From Enhydrobacter sp. (GTDB lineage Bacteria; Pseudomonadota; Alphaproteobacteria; Reyranellales; Reyranellaceae): a stretch of DNA of 64,000 nucleotides. The stretch is taken from the NCBI GenBank assembly GCA_025808875.1, contig CP075528.1, positions 2,292,473 to 2,356,472 of the forward strand, read 5' to 3'. Made by a program: the position numbers and the translations under genes. The notes beneath the pieces are model-generated. The model had not been told where the DNA came from. It made no database searches and saw nothing but the letters and a program-made list of their open reading frames with translations. Positions 8,792-17,203 of this stretch are shown in pieces (the first letter of the stretch is position 1; each line of letters starts with the position of its first letter).

Positions 8792-8822
8792 GCAATTTCG
8801 TCGAAAATGTTGACGAAATTGC
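8792..8822. promoter_or_regulatory. Perfect 11-bp inverted repeat between iscX and the lipoprotein genes
   Basis: GCAATTTCGTC (8792-8802) is followed by a 9-base loop and its exact complement GACGAAATTGC (8812-8822). No U-tract follows, so it is not a textbook intrinsic terminator. The right arm ends 20 bases before the start of the first lipoprotein gene and 7 bases before its SD. An operator or an mRNA-stabilising or attenuating hairpin at the end of the isc transcript fits best; its factor is unknown. Confidence 0.6.
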
Positions 8823-8842
8823 ATGCTTCGAGAGGGGTTTCC

Positions 8843-9373
8843 ATGCGGGGCTACGGGATGCGCTGGCTGCTGCCGCTGTGGCTGGTGGTGGGCCTGTCGG
8901 CGTGCGAATCGAATGCGGTGCGACCCGGTATCGTGCACACCTCGGCAAGCACGACGGTCGCGCCGACGACCTATGCCGCCGCGGTGCCGGGCGAGGCCGG
9001 ACGTGTCGTGTCCATTCACGAGGTGGCGTTGCGCGGCGCCGGGGGTGGTTCCGGACGCGGACCGCTGCTCGGCGGCCTGATCGGTGCGGCAAGCGGTGCG
9101 GCGATCGGCGGCGCCACCAGCAGCACGGTGGGAGGTGGATTGATCGGCGCCCTGCTCGGCGCGGTGGGCGGCGCCATCGCCGGCAGCATCGTCGACGGTC
9201 AACGTGGCGCCGGCCGGGGAATCGAGGTCACGGTGCAGAAGGACGACGGCCAGACCGTCGTGGTTGCGCAGTCCGATGACGGCGACATTCAACTGGGGGA
9301 TCGCGTACAGATCGTTCAGGGGCGGGGCGGCGTCGCCAGGGTCGTGCGCGACGCCGCACGGCGTACCGATTGA
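8843..9373 (+). CDS. Glycine-zipper outer-membrane lipoprotein (SlyB-like), copy 1
   Basis: 176-residue lipoprotein. A hydrophobic signal ends in the lipobox VGLSAC, with Cys21 as the lipidated residue. Residues ~75-115 form a Gly/Ala-rich glycine-zipper segment (GGLIGAASGAAIGG, then GGLIGALLGAVGG) like those of SlyB/Pal-associated lipoproteins. A polar C-terminal domain (VTVQKDDGQTVVVAQ, GDRVQIV) follows. GAGAGGGG precedes ATG 8843. A clear paralogue follows at once. Such proteins are thought to stabilise the outer membrane; the link to Fe-S assembly is positional only. Confidence 0.85.
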   Translation: MRGYGMRWLLPLWLVVGLSACESNAVRPGIVHTSASTTVAPTTYAAAVPGEAGRVVSIHEVALRGAGGGSGRGPLLGGLIGAASGAAIGGATSSTVGGGLIGALLGAVGGAIAGSIVDGQRGAGRGIEVTVQKDDGQTVVVAQSDDGDIQLGDRVQIVQGRGGVARVVRDAARRTD

Positions 9374-9396
9374 AACATAAGAAAGGGATGGTCGTG

Positions 9397-9903
9397 ATGC
9401 TCGGCAAGAGGATGGCCGCCGTTATGCTGCCGCTGGCCATGGTGGCGGGACTCGGCGCCTGCACCCAGAGCGGCGGCGTGCAGCCCGGCGTGGTACAGAC
9501 CTCGGCGCCAGGCGCCTATCGCGGCGAATCGGGCCAAGTCGTAGCCATCCGCGAGGTGCCGATCCGCAGCGCCAGCGGCGGCGTGAGCGACGGCACGCTG
9601 ATCGGCGGCGGCCTCGGCGCGGCCGGCGGCGCGGCGATCGGCGCGGCGACGACCAATTCGGTCGGTGGTGCGGTGGTCGGCGGTCTGTTGGGCGCGGTGG
9701 GCGGCGCCATCGCCGGGACGGCGGTCGACCGCAATTCCACGCGGCGTGGCATCGAGGTGACGGTGCGCAAGGACAATGGCGAGCAGATCACCATCGCCCA
9801 GTACGACGACGGCGACGTCCAGATGGGCGATCGCGTGCGGATCGTCTACGACCGCAACGGGGTGGCCAAGGCGGTGCGCGACACCGGCTATCGCCGCGAC
9901 TGA
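9397..9903 (+). CDS. Glycine-zipper outer-membrane lipoprotein (SlyB-like), copy 2
   Basis: Tandem paralogue of the preceding gene, 168 residues from ATG 9397. Lipobox LGAC with lipidated Cys22, then the same zipper block (GAAGGAAIGAATTNSVGGAV) and the same C-terminal module with DDGDVQMGDRVRIVYD. AGAAAGGGA about 10 bases before 9397 selects this start; TTG 9370 and ATG 9388 are in frame but badly spaced. Divergence is greatest near the mature N-terminus and least in the zipper and tail, suggesting an old duplication with a conserved membrane role. Confidence 0.83.
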   Translation: MLGKRMAAVMLPLAMVAGLGACTQSGGVQPGVVQTSAPGAYRGESGQVVAIREVPIRSASGGVSDGTLIGGGLGAAGGAAIGAATTNSVGGAVVGGLLGAVGGAIAGTAVDRNSTRRGIEVTVRKDNGEQITIAQYDDGDVQMGDRVRIVYDRNGVAKAVRDTGYRRD

Positions 9904-10116
9904 CCGGTCGACCGCTGCAGGAGATGCCCCAGCCCGGAGTGTCGGCACGAGCGGTCGCTCGGAATTCTGTATAGGCCTTTTCGCTATTGCCGCAATTTCC
10001 GCCAGCGTGCCACACCCTCGGGCGTCAGAAATTATGATCCAAATTGCCATACCGAGGGCGGCACCGCTTGGCGAGGCATGGCGGCGCAACGACCGGCGCC
10101 TTATATAGCCCGCGCC

Positions 10117-11241
10117 ATGGCCCGTAACTCCCTCGACATCGACAAGGCACCTGCCGACACGCGGGTGGTCGTCGCCATGTCGGGAGGAGTCGATTCGTCG
10201 GTCGCGGCGGCGTTGCTCAAGGAACAGGGCTACGACGTGCTCGGCGTGACGCTGCAGCTCTACGACCACGGAGTCGCTGTCGGCAAGAAGGGTGCGTGCT
10301 GCGCCGGCCAGGACATTCTCGATGCGCGCCATGTCGCGGAGCGCATCGGCATCCCGCACTACGTGCTCGACTACGAGAGCCGTTTTCGTGCGGAGGTCAT
10401 GGACTCCTTCGCCGACTCCTACGTGCGCGGCGAGACCCCCGTGCCCTGCATCACCTGCAACCGCACCGTGAAATTCCGCGACCTGCTGCGGACCGCGCGC
10501 GAACTCGGTGCCGAGGCGCTCGCGACCGGCCACTACGTGCGGCGGGTGGTGGGCGAGGCCGGACCGGAACTCCATCGCGGCGCCGATCCGGCGCGCGACC
10601 AGAGCTACTTCCTGTTCGGCACGACGCGCGAGCAGCTCGACGTTTTGCGTTTTCCCCTCGGCAACCTGACCAAGAGCGAGACGCGCGCGCTGGCCGAGCG
10701 CTTCGGCCTGCCCGTCGCCGACAAGCCCGACAGTCAGGACATCTGTTTCGTGCCGAGTGGCGACTACGCGTCCGTCGTGCGCCGACTCCGCCCCGAGAGC
10801 GGTGAACCCGGCGACATTGTCGATCTCGATGGCCGGGTGATTGGCCGCCACGACGGCATCATAGGCTTCACCGTCGGCCAGCGTCGCGGTCTGTCCCTCG
10901 GCGGCCGCGACGGGACCGACAACGAGCCCCTCTATGTCGTTCGGCTCGAGCCGGAGACCCGCCGCGTCGTGGTCGGTCCCCGCGGCGCGCTCGGTCGCTC
11001 GGAGGTCGCGCTGCGCGACGTGAACTGGATTGGTCCGCCGATCGCGGATGCCCTGCCGGTGCAGGTGCGCGTTCGGTCCTCCCAGGCGCTGCGGCCGGCG
11101 CTGGTGGCGTTCGGTGGTGGCGGTGCCATCGTGCGCTTCGTCGAGCCCGAGATCGGGGTGGCGCCCGGCCAGGCCTGCGTGATCCACGATTCGGCGGGCG
11201 GCAGTCGCGTGCTGGGCGGCGGCTTCATCCGGCGTGCCTAG
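10117..11241 (+). CDS. mnmA: tRNA 2-thiouridine(34) synthase MnmA
   Basis: ATP-dependent enzyme of 374 residues that thiolates U34 of Glu, Gln and Lys tRNAs using sulfur relayed from IscS. The PP-loop is [14 protein letters not shown] (residues 21-34). The catalytic cysteines are Cys114 in [10 protein letters not shown] and Cys210 in [12 protein letters not shown] 10117 gives the family's usual N-terminus; no strong SD is visible. It lies 213 bases beyond the lipoprotein genes, so a separate promoter is likely. Its stop overlaps the convergent MORN gene by 4 bases. Confidence 0.96.
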   Translation: MARNSLDIDKAPADTRVVVAMSGGVDSSVAAALLKEQGYDVLGVTLQLYDHGVAVGKKGACCAGQDILDARHVAERIGIPHYVLDYESRFRAEVMDSFADSYVRGETPVPCITCNRTVKFRDLLRTARELGAEALATGHYVRRVVGEAGPELHRGADPARDQSYFLFGTTREQLDVLRFPLGNLTKSETRALAERFGLPVADKPDSQDICFVPSGDYASVVRRLRPESGEPGDIVDLDGRVIGRHDGIIGFTVGQRRGLSLGGRDGTDNEPLYVVRLEPETRRVVVGPRGALGRSEVALRDVNWIGPPIADALPVQVRVRSSQALRPALVAFGGGGAIVRFVEPEIGVAPGQACVIHDSAGGSRVLGGGFIRRA

Positions 11242-11978
11242 CGGCGCAAGTCGCAGCTAAGCTTGCTGCGGTGAATGGCGATGGTTTCGTCGCCCTGGCG
11301 CAGGCAGCCCATGACCCAGTCGCCCGTATAGACGTCGCCCGTGCTGTAGACCTTGAACGAGCCCTCGCCATGGGGCGTCTCGTTCCTGAATTCGCCCTCG
11401 TAGACGTCGCCGTTCGACCAGCGGTAGCGGCCGCGTCCGGTGATGACGCCGTCCCTGAATTCGCCTTCGTAGTAGTTGCCGTTCAGAAACTTGAAGATGC
11501 CCTTGCCGTTCTGCCGGCCGCGAGACCAGTCGCCCGTGTAGGTGCTGCCGCCGTACCATTCGTAGGTGCCGCGTCCGTCCGGTAGGCCGTCCTTCCACAT
11601 GCCTTCGTAGGTGTTGCGGTTGAACCAGGTCTGCTTGCCGCGGCCGTTGCGCTCACCGTCCTTGAATTCGCCTTCATAGACGTCGCCGTTGGTCTGGGTG
11701 AGGGTGCCGCGGCCTTCCATCCGGCCCTTCTTCATTTCGCCCGAGTAGCTCTTGCGGGTCGGCTGGCCGGCGAGGATCCAGCGCAGCACACCCTTGCCTT
11801 CGGCGTAGCCCTCGAGGCACTCGCCCTCCCAGCTCACCTGCTCGTTGGAGACCGGGTAGGCGTTCCATACCTTGCACTCGGTCCTGGGATCGGCGAACCA
11901 GCCTGGTCGCGCCCACGACTGCCCGAACGCGGGAAGGGCGAGGAACATGAGCCCGACGGCCCAGAGACAGAGCGACAT
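11238..11978 (-). CDS. Secreted MORN-repeat protein
   Basis: 246 residues. An N-terminal hydrophobic segment ending in LALPAFGQS is a Sec signal peptide, so the protein is periplasmic or exported. From about residue 75 onward it consists of some seven or eight MORN repeats of ~23 residues ([43 protein letters not shown] and further copies). A Cys-containing segment precedes the repeats, and the last copy is followed by a C-terminal cap with two cysteines. MORN arrays form beta-sheet ribbons that bind lipids or proteins; no enzyme domain is present. It is divergent from the tRNA gene. Confidence 0.85.
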   Translation of the reverse strand: MSLCLWAVGLMFLALPAFGQSWARPGWFADPRTECKVWNAYPVSNEQVSWEGECLEGYAEGKGVLRWILAGQPTRKSYSGEMKKGRMEGRGTLTQTNGDVYEGEFKDGERNGRGKQTWFNRNTYEGMWKDGLPDGRGTYEWYGGSTYTGDWSRGRQNGKGIFKFLNGNYYEGEFRDGVITGRGRYRWSNGDVYEGEFRNETPHGEGSFKVYSTGDVYTGDWVMGCLRQGDETIAIHRSKLSCDLRR

Positions 11979-12019
11979 GATGGGAGCCTTTCTCCAAGAC
12001 TACCTTGGAGACGGCGCCG

Positions 12020-12049
12020 TTGACAGCCCGGCGCCCGCACCCTTAATAC
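12020..12049 (+). promoter_or_regulatory. Sigma70-type promoter of the tRNA gene
   Basis: Perfect -35 TTGACA at 12020-12025 and -10 TAATAC at 12044-12049 with an 18-base spacer. Transcription would start near 12056, about 25 bases before the tRNA. The GC-rich stretch just after the -10 box could be a stringent-response discriminator, which is inference. Confidence 0.75.
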
Positions 12050-12081
12050 CCCGCACTCGCGCCCATCCGCGGGCGCTTCAT

Positions 12082-12158
12082 GGCTGGGTAGCTCAGCTGG
12101 TTAGAGCACGGCACTCATAATGCCGGGGTCGGCGGTTCAAGTCCGCCCCCAGCTACCA
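12082..12158 (+). tRNA. tRNA with CAT anticodon (Met, less likely Ile2)
   Basis: 77-base gene with encoded CCA. Acceptor GGCTGGG pairs with CCCAGCT with a G-U first pair; the D arm is GCTCAGCTGGTTAGAGC. The anticodon stem CGGCA/TGCCG holds the loop CTCATAA, and the T arm is GGCGG TTCAAGT CCGCC. A CAT anticodon can belong to elongator Met or to lysidine-modified Ile2. The overall form resembles alphaproteobacterial elongator Met tRNAs. Initiator tRNA is excluded because its first pair would be unmatched and its anticodon stem would carry three G-C pairs. Confidence 0.95.
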
Positions 12159-12164
12159 AATTTG

Positions 12165-12197
12165 GCCCCCGGTCGCGCGCGGCCGGGGGCTTTATTT
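12165..12197 (+). terminator. Intrinsic terminator of the tRNA gene
   Basis: GCCCCCGG (12165-12172) pairs perfectly with CCGGGGGC (12183-12190) across a 10-base loop, followed at once by TTTATTT. It begins 7 bases after the tRNA CCA end. Confidence 0.9.
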
Positions 12198-12225
12198 CGT
12201 ATCCCCCTGTCGCCACGTTAGGATC

Positions 12226-13248
12226 ATGCCGGAACGACACACGCACCAGACCGACGTCGTCATCGTGGGCGCCGGCCCCGTCGGCCTGTTCGCCGTGTTC
12301 GAATGCGGCATGGTGCGGCTGCACTGCCATGTCGTCGACGTGCTCGACGATGCCGGTGGCCAGTGCACCGCGCTCTATCCTGAGAAACCGATCTACGACA
12401 TCCCGGGTTTCCCGCGCATCGAGGCGGCCGAACTGGTGGTGAGGCTGAAGGCGCAGGCGGCACCGTTCCGTCCGGTCTATCACCTCGGCGAGCAGGTGCA
12501 GGGCCTCGAGCCACTCACCGGCGGCTACTGGCGGGTCACGACCTCCAAAGGAACGGTGCTGCAGGCCAAGGCCGTGATCGTCGCCGCAGGCGTCGGCGCC
12601 TTCGGGCCGAACCGACCGCCGCTTCCCGGTATCGAAGCGTACGAGGGCAGGAGCGTCTTCTACTACGTCACCCAGCGCGAGTCCTTGCGTGGCAAGCGTG
12701 TGGTCATCGCGGGCGGCGGCGATACCGCCGTCGACTGGGCGCTGTCGCTGGCCGAGATAGCCGCGCGCGTTTCGGTGGTCCACCGCCGCGACCGCTTCCG
12801 TGCCGCGCCCGAGAGCGAGGCCCGGCTCAAGGTGATGGCGCAGCAAGGCAAGATCGACCTCGTCGTGCCCTATCAACTCGCGGGGCTCGAGGGCGACGGC
12901 GGCCAGCTCAGGTCGGTCACGGTAGCGACGCTCGACGGGGCGGTGAGGAAGATCGAGGCCGACATGCTGCTGCCGTTCTTCGGGCTGTCCATGTCGCTCG
13001 GGCCGATCGTCGAATGGGGGTTGGCGCTCGAGCGCAACCAGATCGCCGTCGATGCCGCGACAGCCGCTACCAGCAAGGCGGGCATCTTCGCCGTCGGCGA
13101 CGTCGTTACCTATCCTGGCAAGCTGAAACTGATCCTGACCGGCTTTGCCGAGGCCGCCATCGCCGCGCGCTCGGCCTACGCGCTGATCCACCCCGAGACG
13201 CCGCTGCACTTCGAGTATTCGACGACCTCGGGCGTGCCGGCGGTCTAG
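12226..13248 (+). CDS. Ferredoxin/flavodoxin-NADP reductase, thioredoxin-reductase-like
   Basis: 340-residue FAD and NADPH flavoprotein. The FAD site is VVIVGAGPVGLFA near residue 10 and the NADPH site is VVIAGGGDTAVDWALS near residue 160, followed by VVHRRDRFRAAPES. The redox-active CxxC of true thioredoxin reductases is missing, which marks the YumC-type ferredoxin-NADP reductases. The late GIFAVGDVVTY binds the flavin ribityl chain. It starts 28 bases after the tRNA terminator, so it needs its own promoter. It could reduce the Isc ferredoxin encoded 4 kb upstream; this is inference. Its stop overlaps the convergent amidohydrolase by 4 bases. Confidence 0.9.
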   Translation: MPERHTHQTDVVIVGAGPVGLFAVFECGMVRLHCHVVDVLDDAGGQCTALYPEKPIYDIPGFPRIEAAELVVRLKAQAAPFRPVYHLGEQVQGLEPLTGGYWRVTTSKGTVLQAKAVIVAAGVGAFGPNRPPLPGIEAYEGRSVFYYVTQRESLRGKRVVIAGGGDTAVDWALSLAEIAARVSVVHRRDRFRAAPESEARLKVMAQQGKIDLVVPYQLAGLEGDGGQLRSVTVATLDGAVRKIEADMLLPFFGLSMSLGPIVEWGLALERNQIAVDAATAATSKAGIFAVGDVVTYPGKLKLILTGFAEAAIAARSAYALIHPETPLHFEYSTTSGVPAV

Positions 13249-14714
13249 GTGACCGGTCGGCTCTGCGGCAGGCGGTCCTTCTTCACGTAGACCGGTGGCG
13301 CGAGTTGCTCGGCGCTGCGGCCGGCCCAATCGCGCTGCGGCACGGTCTTGAGGCGCTTGCGCTGGCCTTCGACCAGGCCGGCCGTTGCCGCGTCGACGTC
13401 GATGGTCTGCACCTTGCCGTCGCGCACCACTTGGACGCCGTCGACATAGACATGGCGAATGGCGCGGTCGCTCGCCGAGTAGATCAGGCTGCGCACCGGC
13501 TCCTGCGCCGGTTGCATGTAGGGATGCGCCATGTCGACGAGGGCGAAGTCGGCCTTGGCGCCGGGTGCCAGCCGCCCGAGGTCGGGCCGGCGCAGGATCT
13601 TCGCACCGCCGACCGTCGCCGCCTCGAAGGCGTGCCGCGTTGTGCCCATCTTGTAGTTGCCGGAGACGACGCGCGCGAGATAGCAGGCGAGCCGGATCTC
13701 ATCGACCATGTTGTGCGGGAACGTGTCGGTACCGATGCCGACCGTGATGCCCGAGTTCATGTAGCGGCCGATCGTGTTCAGCGCCATGCCACGGCGCGCG
13801 AAGACGGTCGGGCAGTGCGCAACGGCGGCACCGGAGTCTTTGAGGATCTCGAAATCGCGGCCGTGCGGATAGTGGATCTGTGGATGGTCGCTGAGGAAGA
13901 TTGCATGGCCGATCACCAGGTCGGGACCCAGCACGCCGATTGCATCGAGCCATTCGATCGGAGTCTTGCCGTGGCGATGCACCATCTCGTGGAACTCGAC
14001 GACGGCCTGGCAGGCGTGGGTCTGCATCGGGATGCCGCGCCCGCGGGCCTCCTGCAGGGCCTCCTTGAAGTAGCCTTCGCGGCAGGTGTCGATCTGCGAC
14101 GGGCAGACCATGCCCGACAGGCGGCCGCTGGGGTGCCTGAGCGCGGCGTCGATCGTCGCCATCGCCGACTGGAAGGCCTTTTCCCCCGCCTTTTCGTCCC
14201 AAGCGTACTCGACCGTATGGCCGTTCCGGGTGAACCAGTATCCTTGACGCATCATCGGTGCTACCACCGCGCGGATCCCCGAGCGCGCGAGATCTTCGAC
14301 CCATCCAGGCCGTGCCACCGAGAGATCGGTGATCGTGGTAACGCCGCTCTTGAGCAGCTCAGACAGAGCGACCAACGTGGACGGGCCGGCATCTTCGGCG
14401 TCAAGGCCGAACACCGGCAGGTATTCGTACAGCGAGCTTTGGCCCAGCTTGTCGCTGCCGAACTCCTCGGTCAGGCCCTTGTTGGCGGGTTCCGAGAAGG
14501 GATGGCTGTGCACGTTGACGAAGCCCGGGATCGCCAGGTAGCCCTTGCCGTCGACGGTGGTATCAGCGGTGCCGGCGTAGCCCGGTCCGACATGGACGAT
14601 CTCGTTGCCGCGGAACACCAGGTCGGCACCGTCGAGATAGACGTGGCGCTGCTCGGCCTCGTCCCAGGCCACGACATGGTCGAGGTTCGCGATGCGGGTG
14701 ATCTTGTCGCTCAT
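13245..14714 (-). CDS. ATZ/TRZ-type amidohydrolase
   Basis: 489-residue metal-dependent deaminase or hydrolase of the amidohydrolase superfamily. It shows the HxH strand (NVHSHPFSEP), later His in QTHACQ and IGHAIFL, and the Asp ligand in IGTDTFPHNM. The C-terminal RAIRHVYVDGVQVVRDG strand closes the composite beta domain typical of SsnA/AtzA/TrzN. ATG 14714 is preceded by GGAGGGTAAG; an upstream in-frame start has no better SD. It is divergent from the hydantoin cluster, whose first gene starts 42 bases away. A role in deaminating an N-heterocycle of the same catabolic route is plausible but not shown. Confidence 0.87.
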   Translation of the reverse strand: MSDKITRIANLDHVVAWDEAEQRHVYLDGADLVFRGNEIVHVGPGYAGTADTTVDGKGYLAIPGFVNVHSHPFSEPANKGLTEEFGSDKLGQSSLYEYLPVFGLDAEDAGPSTLVALSELLKSGVTTITDLSVARPGWVEDLARSGIRAVVAPMMRQGYWFTRNGHTVEYAWDEKAGEKAFQSAMATIDAALRHPSGRLSGMVCPSQIDTCREGYFKEALQEARGRGIPMQTHACQAVVEFHEMVHRHGKTPIEWLDAIGVLGPDLVIGHAIFLSDHPQIHYPHGRDFEILKDSGAAVAHCPTVFARRGMALNTIGRYMNSGITVGIGTDTFPHNMVDEIRLACYLARVVSGNYKMGTTRHAFEAATVGGAKILRRPDLGRLAPGAKADFALVDMAHPYMQPAQEPVRSLIYSASDRAIRHVYVDGVQVVRDGKVQTIDVDAATAGLVEGQRKRLKTVPQRDWAGRSAEQLAPPVYVKKDRLPQSRPVT

Positions 14715-14756
14715 CGGATGCTTACCCTCCGCGCGTGAGACTGGCATGATTGGGCT

Positions 14757-15713
14757 ATGACTTCAAAACTCAGCGAAGCCGCCAAAGGCGTCTACATCAT
14801 CGCCGCCACGCCCTTCACAGACGACGGTGCCCTCGACCGCGCGAGCATCGACTCTCTGACAGACTTCTATATCGACTGCGGCGTACACGGCTTCACCTTG
14901 CTAGGCATGATGGGCGAGGCGCACAAGCTTACCGTCGAGGAATCGCTCGAGGTGGTGAAGCGCGTCGTCGCGCGCGCCGGCGACCGCCAGGTGATCGTCG
15001 GCGTGAGCCACGCCGGGCTGGAGAACGTGCGGCGGCTCGCGCACGAGGCGATGATCGCCGGCGCAGCGGGCGTGATGGTCGCGCCTCAGGCTGGCCTCAA
15101 GGGCGACGACGGCATCTACAACTACTATGCGCAGGTGTTCCAGGCACTCGGCCCGGATATTCCGGTCGTCTACCAGGACTATCCGCAGGCCACGGGCGTC
15201 TACCTGCCGGCGACGGTGTTCGAGCGGCTGGTCGACGACTTCAACCAGCTCGTCATGCTGAAGCACGAGGATGCGCCGGGTCTCGCCAAGCTCTCGCGCA
15301 TCCGCGAGGGCGAGAAGAAGCCGGGTCGCCGCCGTGTTTCGATCCTGGTCGGCAACGGCGGCCTCTACTATCCGCAGGAGATGCGGCGCGGCGCCGACGG
15401 CGCCATGACCGGCTTCGCCTGGCCGGAGATGCTGGTGCAGGTCTATGAGCTCTTCGCGGTGGGCAAGCCGGAGGAGGCGGAGGACCTGTTCGACATCTAC
15501 CTGCCGCTGGTGCGGCACGAGGTGCAGCCGGCGGTCGGGCTGGCGCTACGCAAGGAGGTGCTGTTCCGCCGCGGCGCCATCAAGTCGCCCCGGCAGCGCG
15601 CGCCGGGCTCCTCGCTGACGGCAGCCGACAAGGTCGAGCTCGACGGTCTGATCATGCGCATGGAGCGCCGGCTTGCCGCGTCGGGCCATGGTCGCAAAGT
15701 GGCGGCGGAGTAG
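14757..15713 (+). CDS. DapA-family (DHDPS/NAL-like) aldolase or lyase
   Basis: 318-residue class I aldolase-fold protein. The Schiff-base lysine is Lys169 in VMLKHED and the family tyrosine is Tyr142 in VYQDYPQATG. The N-terminal phosphate/keto-acid loop, GGTGE in true DapA, is GMMGE here, so it is not a housekeeping dihydrodipicolinate synthase. It leads a four-gene rightward run, with the hydantoinase starting 3 bases after its stop. A role as a 2-keto acid lyase on products of hydantoin or pyrimidine breakdown is possible. Confidence 0.85.
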   Translation: MTSKLSEAAKGVYIIAATPFTDDGALDRASIDSLTDFYIDCGVHGFTLLGMMGEAHKLTVEESLEVVKRVVARAGDRQVIVGVSHAGLENVRRLAHEAMIAGAAGVMVAPQAGLKGDDGIYNYYAQVFQALGPDIPVVYQDYPQATGVYLPATVFERLVDDFNQLVMLKHEDAPGLAKLSRIREGEKKPGRRRVSILVGNGGLYYPQEMRRGADGAMTGFAWPEMLVQVYELFAVGKPEEAEDLFDIYLPLVRHEVQPAVGLALRKEVLFRRGAIKSPRQRAPGSSLTAADKVELDGLIMRMERRLAASGHGRKVAAE

Positions 15714-15716
15714 GAG

Positions 15717-17189
15717 ATGGCCGACTACGACCTGATCGTCCGCAACGCCCGCATTGTCACCGAGGACCGCCAGATCGAGGGCGACATCGCCGTCAAGGAC
15801 GGCCGCTTTGCTGCGATCGAGCCGGGGGTGAAGGGCACGGCGTCGCGCGAGATCGACGCTGCGGCCAAGTTCGTGCTGCCCGGCGGCATCGACAGCCACG
15901 TCCATATCGAGCAGCGCTCGGGCTTCGGCATCATGTGCGCCGACGATTTCTACAGCGGCACCGTGTCGGCGGCCTTCGGCGGCACGACCACGGTGATCCC
16001 GTTCGCTGCTCAGCACCGCGGCATGTCGCTCCGCCAGGTGGTGCAGGACTACCACGCCGCTGCTACGCCCAAGGCGGTGATCGACTACGCCTTCCATCTG
16101 ATCGTCACCGATCCGACGCCGCAGGCGCTTGGGCAGGACCTGCCGGCGCTGATCAAGGACGGCTACACCTCGTTCAAGATCTACATGACCTACGACGCCA
16201 TGAAGGTCAGCGACTACCAGATGCTCGACATCCTGGCGCTGGCGCGGCGCGAGGGCGCGCTGGTGATGGTGCATGCCGAGAACCACGACATGATCCAGTG
16301 GCTGGCGCATCACCTGATCGACCAGGGCCACGGCGCCCCCAAGTTCCACGCCATCGCCCATGCGCGCGTCGCCGAGGCCGAGGCGACCAACCGGGCGATC
16401 TCGCTGGCGCGGCTGGTCGATGCGCCGATGCTGATCGTGCACATGTCGGAGATCGAGGCGCTCGAGACGCTGCGTCAGGCGCAGAGGAAGGGACTAAAGA
16501 TCTTCGGCGAGACCTGTCCGCAATACATCGCGCTGACGGCCGACGACATGGACAAGCCCGGCGTCGAGGGCGCGATGTGGTGTTGCAGCCCGCCGCCGCG
16601 CGATTCGATGGCGCAGGAAGCGGTGTGGGCGGCGCTGAAGGACGGCACCCTGCAGACGTTCTCGTCCGATCATGCGCCCTACCAGTTCAACGAGAGGGGT
16701 AAGATCCCCAAGGGCGACAGGACCACCTTCAAGGAGATGGCCAACGGCGTGCCGGGACTGGAGTTGCGCCTGCCGCTGCTGTTCAGCGAGGGCGTGCAGA
16801 AGGGCCGTATCAGCCTGCAGCAGTTCGTGGCGCTGGGCTCGACCAACCATGCGCGGCTCTACGGCCTCTATCCGCGCAAGGGCACCATCGCCGTCGGCTC
16901 CGACGCCGACTTCGCCATCTGGGACGCCGACAAGCGTGTCACCGTGCAGTGGAAGGAGATGCTGCACGACAATGTCGGCTACAGTCCTTACGAGGGCCGA
17001 GAGATCCATGGCTGGCCGGTGGTGGTGGTGAGCCGCGGCCGCGTCGTCGTCGATAATGGCAAGCTCGACGCCGAGCGCGGCTCCGGCCAGTTCCTGCCCT
17101 GCGATTCGCCCGATAGCGCTAAGCCCAAAGGCATGATCGCCCCCGAGCTGCAGAGCATGTCGCGGTTCGGGTTGAAGCCGCTCTTCTAG
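15717..17189 (+). CDS. Dihydropyrimidinase / D-hydantoinase
   Basis: 490-residue cyclic amidohydrolase opening 5-substituted hydantoins or dihydropyrimidines to N-carbamoyl amino acids. Metal and catalytic motifs are complete: GGIDSHVHIEQ (HxH), the carboxylated Lys in YTSFKIYMTYD, VHAENHD, the GETCPQY segment and FSSDHAPYQ with the Asp. GGAG precedes ATG 15717. It is followed after 14 bases by a D-specific carbamoylase, which together with the racemase points to hydantoin use rather than reductive uracil breakdown. Confidence 0.93.
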   Translation: MADYDLIVRNARIVTEDRQIEGDIAVKDGRFAAIEPGVKGTASREIDAAAKFVLPGGIDSHVHIEQRSGFGIMCADDFYSGTVSAAFGGTTTVIPFAAQHRGMSLRQVVQDYHAAATPKAVIDYAFHLIVTDPTPQALGQDLPALIKDGYTSFKIYMTYDAMKVSDYQMLDILALARREGALVMVHAENHDMIQWLAHHLIDQGHGAPKFHAIAHARVAEAEATNRAISLARLVDAPMLIVHMSEIEALETLRQAQRKGLKIFGETCPQYIALTADDMDKPGVEGAMWCCSPPPRDSMAQEAVWAALKDGTLQTFSSDHAPYQFNERGKIPKGDRTTFKEMANGVPGLELRLPLLFSEGVQKGRISLQQFVALGSTNHARLYGLYPRKGTIAVGSDADFAIWDADKRVTVQWKEMLHDNVGYSPYEGREIHGWPVVVVSRGRVVVDNGKLDAERGSGQFLPCDSPDSAKPKGMIAPELQSMSRFGLKPLF

Positions 17190-17203
17190 AGGAGATAGTA
17201 GCC

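Noticed and set aside
6236..9292. Very long open leftward frame opposite the isc genes
   Set aside because: Antisense shadow of hscA, fdx, iscX and the first lipoprotein gene; its peptide is Arg/His-rich without any motif, a known effect of high G+C codon bias.
10015..10058. CCCTCGG / CCGAGGG inverted repeat before mnmA
   Set aside because: Only 7 bases with a 30-base loop; could be chance in GC-rich DNA.
13014..14738. 574-codon rightward frame opposite the amidohydrolase gene
   Set aside because: The antisense product is compositionally abnormal, while the opposite strand has full catalytic motifs.
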